Origin: Dromaius novaehollandiae
Taxonomy: Eukaryota; Chordata; Aves; Casuariiformes; Dromaiidae
DNA: 64,000 nucleotides
Assembly (NCBI RefSeq): GCF_036370855.1
Contig: NC_088102.1
Location: forward strand, 44,181,835 to 44,245,834
Direction of reading: 5' to 3'
Shown here: positions 47,419 through 59,600 of the stretch, piece by piece
Layout: each line of letters starts with the position of its first letter
Position numbering within the stretch: position 1 is the stretch's first letter
Notes under the pieces: generated by a model
Told to the model about the DNA's origin: nothing
What the model saw: the letters and a program-made list of their open reading frames with translations, nothing else
Database searches by the model: none
Position numbers and translations under genes: made by a program

Positions 47419-47606
47419 ATGGCGGCTGCGGCCTCGGCGACGCCGCGCGGCCCGTGCCGCTCCGTGCACTGGTTCCGCCGCGGGCTGCGGCTCCACGACA
47501 ACCCGGCGCTGCAGGCGGCGCTGCGGGACGCCGTGGCCCTGCGCTGCATCTACATCCTGGACCCCTGGTTCGCCGCCTCCTCCGCCGTGGGCATCAACCG
47601 CTGGCG
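47419..47606 (+). CDS. CRY2: CRY2 exon 1 coding part (residues 1-62)
   Basis: Ends TGGCG|GTGAGC in phase 2. It encodes the alanine-rich N terminus and the first strand-helix of the photolyase fold. Confidence 0.95.
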
Positions 47607-50600
47607 GTGAGCGGGCCTGTCGCGACAGCGGGGGGTCGGGGCGGGGGGCCGCGCTCCCGCCCCCTCCGGTAACGGGGCAGCGCCCAGCCGCCCCCGTCGC
47701 GCGCCTCCCCCTCCTCTGCGAGGACGGGCGCCGCGCCTGCGGGTTCCGGGCCTTTCTGGAACCCCCGGCGGGATGGCGGAGGAGCCGTGAGCGCCCGGGA
47801 ACCGCCACGGTGGGGGTGCTCGGGCTGCCGCGGCCTGTGCTGCCGCGTACGAAGCAGGCTTTCTCACGGGCAGCAGCAGGCGGGAATGCCCTTCGCGTGC
47901 TGCCGTTGTCGCTAGCCCCGTCCTCATGTAGAAGAGCGAAAACTGTAACTAACTAGCACCCTTAGCTGTTAGGCAAAAATGTGCTGAGTAAATACGTTAT
48001 TTGTATTTATTGGAGGCTCCATTGTTTCCCAGGGGAAGCTTGGCTTCATTTTGCTCTTTTTTTCCCTGCAATTATTGGTTTTCTCAGGTCAGTGCTCTAA
48101 AGGCAAGTGTTTGTGTTTAACTTAACTTCCAGAAATTTATCATGTTGAAAAATTATTTATCACTTAACTGCGCAGCATATGGGTGAGCCAAATAATAGCA
48201 GCCCTTGCCTAACTTCCAGAACACCCTGGAGGGAAAGATGGTGTTGCTATTTAACAGATATATACTGAGCGGGGGGTGGAGGAGTGGTTTGTTCTGATGA
48301 TCCAGACCTGATTCTGGCTCTGCTGTGCTGCTTGGCACGTCTTTCCTTGAAACCTTAGTCCCTTTCTCCTTCAAGATGTGCACAGGGGGCTGCGTCTGTC
48401 ACAAAGCTTGCAATTCACATTATGAGCCATGCAGTTGAACAGAGAGGAAGTACCCAGATTGCAAGACAATAGCTCAGCTTTCCTATTAACTGTGCATGGT
48501 CTTCAGTTGATACTGCAGATACATCTTACAGGTCAGGCTGCAGAGCGGACATATAGGGGAGGAGGAGAGGCTGCAGACTCCATTAGGAAGGGTTCTGGGT
48601 TTGCAAGCACTGCTACATACCCTTGCAGAGATTAAAGTTTAGTTAAGGCTGGCATCATTCACAGTTATGGACAAAACAAAGGAAGCCAAGTTATAATGTA
48701 GATGGGGTTACATTGTGGTATGTCTGTGAAAGCAAAGATGATATGCCTGAAGTTGCACAGCACGATGTGAGATCAATAAGACACACTGTCAATAAAGTGC
48801 TTTTTGACAGCTTTGGGGTGGGAGGGAGTAGATAAATATCTTAGCATGCTCTCATCTGCATGGTGGAAGATAAATTTCAGTTCTGTTTGTAACTGTTCTA
48901 AGTATGGCTGTCATGTGGAGAGAGCAGCTGACAGGGGAGTATCAGCTCGAAGTGAGAACACAGGAAGGGCAGGGATTGCAAGAAGAAAATCCTGGAGAGC
49001 ACTCTCATTTGGCTAAGCAGAACATGCATGTGAATGGCTGGGGACTGGCTGGTGCTGCAAAGTCTTAACAGTTAGTAGACAGACCAGGCATGAATAAGAA
49101 CTCTTATTTTCTACATTTCTAGTCCTTCACCTTTTGTTTGGAGAACTGATCAGTGGTGCAGGTTAATTGGATTTCCATGTAAATCCTCTTCATTTGTCTT
49201 CTAGCTGTACCCAGTCTGACTGACCTGAACTGCTCTTGTTTATTCTCTGCAGATTCCTACTCCAATCCCTGGAAGACCTGGACAACAGTTTAAGGAAACT
49301 CAGCTCCCGCTTGTTTGTGGTACGAGGGCAGCCAACAGATGTCTTCCCAAGACTCTTTAAAGTAAGAGAATAAACTAATTTTCTGGAGCATAGTCAGGCA
49401 AAACTAATGTCCTGCTGTAAATGATATCCTTGTTTTCACTTCCTAATATCTGGTAGTTGTTGGAGATCCCTGGCTTCTCTTTAACTTCGCTACTATCCAT
49501 AGTGGCCAGCTTAGGAGCCAGATACGCTCTTCACTCAGATTTCCACAGAAATTTAGTAGTAGGGAATAACCTAATATCAGAATGCTTGAGCTTTGCTTTT
49601 GGGACAGTGGCCTTCGCCTTTGTTTCTGCAAGTCAGGTTTCACTGGGTTGCACTGTAACCCACTGATTCCCCTGTATTGAGAGTTTCTTTTCTACTGGAA
49701 ATTTTCTGTGTGCTGCTTCTACTCAAGAACACTGCCAGGTCTATACACCTTTACAGACATCTGAGAAAGCGTATTGATCTACACCTGAGCTGCAAATAAG
49801 GCTTTGTGTTATAATGTGAGAATTCAGAAGCTTTTATGTTAATTGTTCTTCCTTTCCTGCTTCCATTCAAGCCCTGCAGGTTTCTTGTTGCTGTTGTTTT
49901 GTTTTATTTTGCTGTTTTTTGGTCGGCTCAGTAGCAGAATGTAGCATGGGTCCAGGTATCTTGAAGATGTGCTGTTTAGGACTGTGGAATATGCCTTGGA
50001 CCTCAGGGCCAAAGATGGATTAGTAGGATACATCTCTGAGGTGATATATCAGTGCTGCAGATTGGGAGAGAGAGGGCTGGCAAGAGGATCTCCTTGAATG
50101 TCAAGATTCCTCAAGCAGTAAAAGTCTCTGACTCATTCCTCTCTGTCCTGTTCTCAGATTATACTCATTGTTGTCTTTGAAGCCTTCTGACAGCTATTTT
50201 GCTAGAGTGACAAAGCTAAATGAAGAGAATATGGTTCACAATACTCTTATGGGTTGGATTTGTTGTGGAGAGTGTCTTACGTTATCTTACCTTATCTTAT
50301 GTTTCATAGAACTGGTGTTCCCAAAGCCTGCTGTAGACCAGCTTCTGAGAGGGAGAGGTATACTTGGATCTATATGCTCCTGCAGTATACAGTCACAATA
50401 CAATTTTCTCTGGAGAGGGGCGGTAAGTGGGAAGGGAATCAGATGATGCAGGTCAGAAGGTGCAACACTATTTATTTTGGCTCCTACGTGTTAACAAAGG
50501 ACACAAATAACCTATTTACTGCTCTTAGCCTTTCTACAATCTGGGTTATTTTTATCTTTTGATCTGTAAATAAGTTCTGGCTATTTGTGGTCCATGCCCT

Positions 50601-53600
50601 TTCCTTATTTCTCTTCAAGGACTAGATATTCACAGGATAATTAAAACTCTGCAAGAGAAAAATACCTTTCTGTTCAAAGAACGGAAAGTAGTTGGCAGAG
50701 TCTGAATTTTGGAGAGATGATCGTGGAGTCAGCCAGACCTGCTTTTCACTGCGGACTGTTTTGCCTAGGCAGGTGTTGATGAATATCTTAGATGTGCTGT
50801 AACAGAGCTGAAGAGCATGTTCCTTATGCTACTACAAGGAGAACGTATGGTTTTCATGGGAATTCAGGCCCCTGCAGAGCTGCCATGCTGAACAGTGGGT
50901 GCTGGACAAATGAAAAATAGAGGGCCCTGTGATTATACTTGGAACTTATTGGGCCTGTTCTTGGACAAGCTTCATACATAGCTGGAGTGGCTGTAATCAC
51001 AGCAAAGGTAAATGCCTATGAAGAACTTTGTAAATAGTGCAGGACAGCAGAACAGGACACCATTCATTTTTTCATTCTGTAATTAGAGTAATAGACAAAA
51101 AAGGCATTTACAAAATAAGAAAAAACTGTTGCCCTGTTCTATGGAAGAAGGTAAATGCCATTTACCTGTGGTTCCACCAAGTAGTGTCCACTGTCTTATA
51201 GCTGAGGAGTTTGGTTTTACTTTCTGCTTAAATCTCTGTAGACAATCACAGAGCTAAAGGCAATGAGTAACATGGATTTGGAAAGGAGAAGAGTTTGAGT
51301 GTAGAGTCTTGTCTGAAATGGCGTGCCTCATGGCTATAATGCACTGCAGGCAGCTCCCACAGAGAGGGCAGCTGTTGGAGCAGTATGCAAACAGCCCTGG
51401 TGCTCACGCTTTGCTGTCCTCTGTTGTGGAGAGTTACGTGATATGTGGTAAAGCAACAATTATGTCCCATCTAATTTCTGCTTGTGCTGCTAGCAGCAGG
51501 GGTATGTTGTTGCAGAGGTATTACTGTTGCAGGGTAGGGTAGTTGTGCTGTGCTTCCTATGTGCTAGTGTAGCGTATACAATGCTGTGCTTTTCAAAACT
51601 GCAGGAAATCTGCAGCAAACTACCTGAATTTGGTATTCTTATCCTGAAAAAGACACTTAGCCTTAAATGTATTTTTTCATTCCATTCTCTCCAAGCAGTA
51701 ATACATGTTCTTCAAGACTAAACCTATCTCTTCCATGCACTCTAGCTGGTACTATTGTTCTTTTAAAGGAAAAGATTAACATGTATCTGTTAAATCACAT
51801 TTTAGTAGGGGAGCAGACGAGGCCCTGCATCATGTTTGTGTAACTCCTGCTCTGACTTAGGGTTCTGTCATGTTTTTGTTTTGGAAAAGGAGTAGAGGAC
51901 ATCTCAGAAATGTACATTCAGTGATACACAACTGTTTTCATTCTCTCTTCTTCCATATAGTAATTGTAATATTGAATCTGAAAGAGTTTAGGAAGTAAAG
52001 GAGGCTTGTACAGTTGTTTTCTGCATCTAAATTCCCTTCCCTGTCTTTGGCATTCTTTTTAAACGGACTGCAATGAACTAGTCATATCTGTTCTTTGTAT
52101 GTTATTTGTGTTTCTGATGCCTCAGGTCTGGTTCTGGGGTGGGTGAGACTGTCCTGTACGTACAGAGGTGACCTACACTGTTTCAGTTGGAGAATATGTT
52201 TCACATCTTAGTTGTGCGAAGGGTTTTTTTTATGTCTAGATTTTTTTGGCTGTGCTTGTCGAAGTGTTTGCTAAACAAACCTGTGGGCTGCAGCTCTGTT
52301 TGACAGATGTCTCAGGAGGGTCTCTGTGGAGACCATTAAACCTCCTCTTACAGGGTTCATTTTCTGAGGAAAACTAGGCCATAGACTTTGAGAGCAAACT
52401 GTGCTCTGGAAAAGCCTGCAAGAGGCTGAGAGCTATTTCATAAGGTCTATTCCATGTAATCTGTAAAAGACCTATTAAAGGTGTCAAGACACAAAATAGG
52501 TTCATAGCTTGACTAGGGTGAAAGAAATTCCTACCTTTGGGAAGTTAATCATTTAAATCAGAACTATAGTATCATCCTCTACTATTCTGAGAAGAAAGGT
52601 CCACTCATCCTTTGAGCCATCCAAGCCATCCTTTGTCCTGCATTTCGCACTGCCACGTTGCTTGCTGTTAGGGTTGGGTATTGATCCTCTATTATGTGTC
52701 AGCCTTAAAGACGCATTTCGGGGGGGAGGGAATTAGAGCTTACTCTTTTTACTTGATGATAGCCTCCACATAAAAACACAGTTTTTGAGCAGAACGTGTG
52801 TTGAAAGATTTCTCTGAAATGCTTTCTCTGCAAATGCTGGAAAAGAATGGGAGGTTTACTTTCAGACAATGTGGGAAACAAAACAGGATGCTTTTAAGGC
52901 TTAGTGACTGAGCTGTAATCTAAGAGGAAGGTTTATGGAGAACTGAAACCTCTTCCTGTGTGTTTTAAACCTGACTTATAGTTTGCATAGCAAATGCAGT
53001 GTTTGCTAGAGCTGCTGAAGTTGTTGATTCGTCAGTTATCTTGATTCCAAGCTGTTGTTCCTCACAGGATCTACAATATGTCTGAGCTCCCAGGACTTAA
53101 TATCGACCAGAAGAATTTTCTGCCTTCCTCTTTAGCAATTGTACCCCTTGGAGAGCATCTTCTGTTTGACAGCTGTGTGTATTGTGTTTCTTGCAGGAAT
53201 GGGGAGTTACTCGTCTCACCTTTGAATATGACTCGGAGCCATTTGGAAAGGAGAGAGATGCAGCTATTGTCAAACTGGCCAAGGAGGCTGGAGTGGAGGT
53301 GGTGATAGAAAACTCTCACACGCTGTACGACCTGGACAGGTACGGGGCGAGCAAGGGCAGAGGTGCTGCCCAGGCTAGGCTGGGATTGTTGTGTCTGGGA
53401 AGATTTCAGCCTCCTCGGTTGAGTCGACAGCTATGTGTTGCTCGCTGTCGTGCCCTGTGAGCCTGGATGGTGTCGACAAGGTTACGCTGTGAACTCACAC
53501 TTTTGATTAGAGCACGTCAAAGTGCTGATAGTGACGTGAATGTAAGGAAAGGTGTTGCCTCAAGCTAATTAAACTCTGTACTTCAGTCATTTAAGTTACT

Positions 53601-56600
53601 CAGCTGTGTCCTATTGATTGCTGTCCTTGAGCTTGTTGTCACTGCATAGACTGCTTTTTTCCACTTCAGTGTAATAAAAATAGTTGAGCTGTTGTCTCAA
53701 ACAGGTTATGAAGGCAGGTTTTTTAATTGATGGATGTGCCAGGACAGCTGTAAGAAACAGAACAAGGTTGACTGGGACAAATTTACCTTATTCTAAAACT
53801 TGAATACCTTGTCTTTGTTGTGTATTTGCTATGCAAGAGCCTTGCCTTTATTTTGAAACTAAAAAAAAAAAAATTCTCTTAAACAGTGGAGACATGTTTT
53901 CAGCCATGACTCTAAGATATGCTTGACTTCAGCCATGTTTCAATACAGCTCTTACAGGTTGCTTCTTTTTTGTTGTTGTTGTTTCTTTTTTTTTTTTTCC
54001 CCCTTTGGCTGATTTGTGCCAGGAATGTTAAAAGTAGCTTTTCTCCTGTAAGTCTGTTGTATCCATAATGTCCTGTGGGAATGAGCTTTGCAGCTTAGCA
54101 CATGCTGTGCGCGAACGTTTGGGGTGAGAGGTGTTCTTCTTGAACCTGTCTCTTGGGTAGACACTGCTCTCTCATTTTTGTATTAGAAGAGACTGTGAAC
54201 GCTTGTTTCTTCTTTACCTCTTCAGTGCCCCTCATCCTTCTTTGTGTCATCTTTGTCTCTTCCAGGCTGGAAAGTCATAGTTTATTTAAGTTTTGCAGGT
54301 GGAATCTGTTGTGTATCTCTTCTAATCTTTGTCACCTTTCTTTATGCTTCTGTCTATTTCTTGAGATGGAAAGTAGAGGTGAAAACTGTAGCTGGCATTC
54401 AAGATGTAGGAACACAACAGATTTATATAGTGCTGTAATGTTTTCTGTCTTCTCCTGTTAGTTACTAGCATTCTGTTGGTTTTTGAGCACTGCTAAACAC
54501 TCAACTGATGTTTCTGGGCTTCCTTCCTGAATGGCCATAGCTAGTTGAGAGCCCATTACTATATAAGTAAATTTAAGATTGCAAAGCAGTGCGTGTGGAG
54601 AAACAACAGTACCAACACAGAAATTTATGTGATATTTTTCTCAGCTGGTCAGATGGTGTATAGGGAAGTTCTTCAACCGCCTTTCATTTTCATCTATCCC
54701 AAGTAGCTTACTATGTAAGTAAACTTCATCACCTTGCCCTTCATTGACCCTTTCCTGATAATTTTGGAATAATTTCAAGCAGCACAGGTCCTAACTCAGC
54801 TCTGTGTGGGATTTCTCCTTCTGTCAGAAAAATGTATTCCTACTCTTTCCTGTCACTCAACAAGAATCTTCTATCTGCAATGACTTTTCCCTTTATCACA
54901 AGTCATTTTGGTTTCTTCAAGAATTTTCAGTTGGCCACCTTGTCAGGTAGCTTTTGAAAATCCAGATCGAGTTTATCAACTGAATTTCCTTTGTCCCTGT
55001 GCCCAAAGATGGCTAAAAGATTTTTTTTTTTTTTTTTTTTTTTGAGGTACCAACTTGCCTTGACCCTCTGGTGTATTGTATCTACCCATACATTCCCTGA
55101 TTCTAGTGTTATTTTTTACCAATTTGCCTAACACAAATACCAGGCTTTCTATTCTGTGGTCCCTCTGATGCTCCTGAAAGGCTTTATAAATCTGGAGTCA
55201 TACTTGCTGTTTTCTAGTAGTATTGGATAGTTTTAAGGAAAGTGTTAAACGCAGCAGTAGTACTTTGGTCATTTCTTGATATCCTTTAAAAGTCCTGGGT
55301 GAATACTCTCTGGTCCTGGCAAGCTCTTACTGTTTTAGCATAGCTTCATTCTGTAGTATAACCTATTGACATCCCAGTCTGTGACATTTCCTGAGGTATT
55401 GCCTTGAAGAGATTTGGGGTGCCGATCTCCCTGAATACCTCCATAGTGAATACAGATGCAGAAAAAAAAAAAAAGCGCTGTTTTTCTGCTGTGATGTTGC
55501 GGTGTTTGCTTTCTTTCTGCCTTTTTCACCTCTTGGCTCTGTAGATATCCTAGAGTGTTTGGAAAGAGACTTTTCACCACTTACGCTTTTTTATTGTTGT
55601 TTGTTTCTCAAACCTTCATTTGGGCTGAGAGGTGCAAGAGGGAAGTGTTTTTTTGTTTTTGTTTTTTTTTGTTTTTACGTTTTTTCACATTTAACCTACC
55701 AAAGTTCCCGCCCCCCCCCCCCCACCGTTTTTGTTTGGCCTTCAGCTTTCTGAATGATTCTGCCTTCTGATGTCCTCACTGATGGTGTTCTTTAACTGCT
55801 TTGACTTTTGTGATTTTTCTAAAATCTTTTTTGATGGTTTACATGCGTTTGTTGATTTCTAATCCCCCCCCCCACACAGAGCATCTTCAAATAATTTCTG
55901 TGCTGGTTGTCTGCATTTTACCCTTTTGACTTCCTCTTCTTGCCTAGCAAGCTTCAGTAGCTATAGGCAAATCCCTTCTTGAAATAAAAGCTGTTATAGT
56001 TTTGTTGCTACTGCAAGGATACTAAATTGACAGAAGCCACAGTCATGGTTAGAGTTAGGCCGGTGATTAAATAACACTTTCAACTAGATGTTGCCTAGTG
56101 CCTAGGACAAAATTATGAATTGCCTCTCCTTCTTTTGGGTTCTTGATTAGTTGCTCCATGGAAATCATTTATGGCATCTAGAAAATTGTTGTTGCCAGGC
56201 CTTGGAGTGTGACATTTACCCAGTCTATGTGGAGGTAGTTGAAGTCTGCAGTTACTATGGTGTTTCCTGGTTCTTGGCCTCTCTGAGCTTTCTCAGTGGG
56301 TGGTAGCATATTTCTAATACTGTATTTCTCCTGAAAGTTTGTCGGACCAAGTATATTGCCCTACAGGCTTACTCTCCAGTCTTTAACTCAAGGCATGTGT
56401 CATCCCTATGCCCAGCCTACTTTTTCCTATATAATTTGTAATCCAGTGTTGGCATCTTACTTCTCATCTTCCTTTAACCAATTTTTCAATGAGACTGTCA
56501 GGCCTAGTTTTAAGCAAATAGTCTGATATTTCACTTCTACCTATGTGATTCCAGTAGTCTATCCCTCTTCCCCAGCAGTGTGTCCCTGCTACCATCAGCT

Positions 56601-59600
56601 GCAGCTCCTTTCCTAACATTTACAAAGAGCCTATTCAGTTAGCTTGTGAATTTGGCCACTTTTATGCCCGGTAGGAGGGTTGCAATGTGTTTCTCTCTGG
56701 CACTGCTGACACAGCTGTGTGATGATCAGAGCTTCTCCCCTCCCTCTGTCCCAAAACAAGGAAAGGGCTGTAGAAAAGACTACATCAGTGTTGGAAAATA
56801 CTCCTAAAAAAATCTAAGAATTCCCAGTCAAGATTAGCGATGTTCAGATTCTAGAAGTCAGACAGAAAAGATAATCTTGAAGGTATCAGCTTAGCCTGCT
56901 CAAAGCCTTTACTTGACAATTATTCTGTCTGACAGCTTCCAGCTGACAACTTGTTTTGTCCCTTCTCTGGATCTGCCTGGTTTCCCTTCCTGAGGATCTA
57001 AATCCTCCGTAGTCTGCTTGCTGGCGGTCGGCATTGTGGTTTCTGTAATCCTGGGCAGCCTGGGTCATTGTGAGCTTGTTTTTGTAATATGCATCAAGAG
57101 ATGTTTTACACTAAACATTCTAGCATATGGTTGAAATTATAATTAAATGCCTTTTAATAGGAGCGTGTACTGACTTAAAGGAACTAAGCACTGGGGAAGT
57201 TTGCACACCCTGGCAGTTCTGTAATGGATAGTTACTCTATACCAAAAACTGTTTTGTTTTCCATCTAAAAAGCTTCTGACCTCTCTGTTGAATCATATTA
57301 CTCCTTTCTGTCTTGCATGGTGATTTAGCATCAGGTGTTTTCTCCTTGCACTGATACTTAGACTGTGATCGAGGAACTACATCTTTCACACACTTGTGTG
57401 TGTGATTCTGTGGCAGTGGAATAGTTCATCCGTTGTCCAGTGTCTGTTGTATGGCGTATCTGTAGGTTATCCTCCATCTCCTCTGTGAATCTGAAGAAAA
57501 GCTGCTTGTCTTAGGGGTGCACAGCCCTACACGAGCTCTCTGGAGAAAGGATTTAGATCAGAACAATTGTATAACCTGACAAAGGCTAACTAAATAGTAT
57601 ATGTGAATTGGTAGTCTGGTACGTCGTGGAACAGCCTGCTTGCCGAGTGTTGGCAGCCAGCTCTTCCGCACAGGAAAAAGCGGGTGGGAGCACATTTGGT
57701 CCTTTGACAGAATGGGGCCCTGTTATTTACAAGCTAGCTGAGATGTTGTGTTTCTGAGGAAAACAGCTTTCTCCAGACTGGTAACCATCCCACTGAGACA
57801 CTGCCATGGAGGCTTGAGTCAGAACCTGATGCTTGTAGGGGTGCGCATTTGAAATACGCAAATACTGTGTCTGTCTTGGATGACTGTAGGATACCGTATA
57901 ACCCTAGTAGTGCCAGAACTGTGTTTGGTCAGGTTTTGGTTGCTCTCCTTCTTGAGGTAAAATGTTATTGTGTGATAACCAAAAACATCTGGGCAGTGTC
58001 AGATAATGTTGGGCTGTATATCACTGTCACACATGTAGTCTGTGAATTGTGCTGGGGAAGATGGGATGAAACAGGAACATTAAATCCTGGGGAAGGTCCT
58101 GTTGTTGCTTTGTGGCCCAGTCTGCCTTGGGGTCAGTCCTGTGAGACTATACTGCCTGGGTTAGAAGGAAGCTAGGAAGAGGGAAAAGACCTGTGCCTAT
58201 GGGGGCTCTGGCAGCTTCTGCAACCCCTTGTACCTAGGGCTGAACAACATCACAATACATGATGGTATTTGATATTTCTTTTCACGACAGTATTGTAAAA
58301 GGTTCAAATTTTGTTGCATGATGCCAGTGTCAAGTGTTGTAAAATGTGCAAGTTGTCCTAGTTCCATCTCTTGGGAAGATTTGTGTCCCAGATCCCATAA
58401 CTGGCTGTTTAAGAGTTTAGGAGATGTAGTAGGTTATTTCACTCACGTTTATATTCTTGAGGATGCCAAATGAGAACACAGGCCTCCACCTGCAAGTCAC
58501 AGCAATTTGGTCCAAATTACTGTCTGTTTGCAAAAACTTTAGCTGTGGATCTCAGACGTGATATAACACTGTGTATCTCAGAGTCCGGTGCAGCATAAGC
58601 AGATCTGTGGAAGAGGACTGAAAAAAGAGGTAGTGTTAAAGAAGCAGCTCCTTGTCCTGTCCCAAGCATCTCAGGGCAAACACTGTGCAGCTCTGTCACG
58701 TTTTAGTCTTGGGATACTGAACTCCTTTGAAAACACACAAGCCTATCTCAGGTCCTTGCTGTAACTGAAAAGGCCTCATTTTCCTCCTGGCAGCAATGAT
58801 GATCTTTCAGCAGTCCTTGTGAACTGATGGTCTTGTTTGAGGTCCCAGTGTTCAGAGCAAGCAGCAGGGAAGTTTTGGTGGGTAGTATTCATGAGAGTTC
58901 ATGGTCTCTTAGCATCCCTGGTATAGTACATAGAGACAGCCAGCCAAAAAACATCTGTGAAAGTGCAGGAGATGCTCTCTGGTTTGAAGAAACAGGACAG
59001 AACATGTTCCCTGTAGGGGTCCCCTCAATACCTTTGCTTGGAAGAGTGGAAGAGGGTGCTGAGCCACACAGTGATCATGTTTAAAGTCTTGCACTAAACT
59101 TACTGTTCTTTGCATACCCTGATGACCCTCCTTACCCTGCTCATTAGTGTCTTTTTCTCCAAATATGTACCGTTTATTACATAGAAAAATGAGAGGAAAC
59201 TACAGGAGGCTTCATTTGAAATCTCTTTAATCTTTGCAACTGTGCTGCCTCTTTTAAAGGTTCCCTTTTTCTCTGCTCATAGTGTGTAGGTGGCCTGGGC
59301 TCCTGGTTCACACATGGCCTACATGGAAGCGGCAGCAGCAGGGACGTGCAGGGCAGGGCACAGCTTCCCACTTTGCTGTTGCTATGTTGAGCAGGGAAGC
59401 TAGGTCACTATAGAGCACACGTGAGGAATGGCTTGAGGAAGGCCGTGGGCCAGCATGTCGCTCCTCCTTTCTACACGTGCAGTTACTGGGGGAAGGGGAG
59501 GCACATGGCTCCTGCTGAAATGCTCCACGTCTGCTGAAACACTTGGCTTTAAGCCCAGCCCCTTGCATAAGCTGTTGACTAATGGGTGGGGAAGGCTGCT

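Larger units (their letters stand above)
46980..47900. promoter_or_regulatory. CRY2: CRY2 CpG-island promoter
   Basis: CpG-dense, GC-rich block running through exon 1 into intron 1. No TATA box is seen. No canonical CACGTG E-box is present between 46980 and the start codon; TACGTG near 46991 is the nearest variant. A CCGCGCACGCGG stretch near 47303-47314 is NRF1-like. The start site cannot be set from sequence. Confidence 0.7.

Noticed and set aside
46990-47808. 272-codon minus-strand open frame over CRY2 exon 1
   Set aside because: Arg/Pro/Ala/Cys-rich shadow of the CpG island and CAG repeat.
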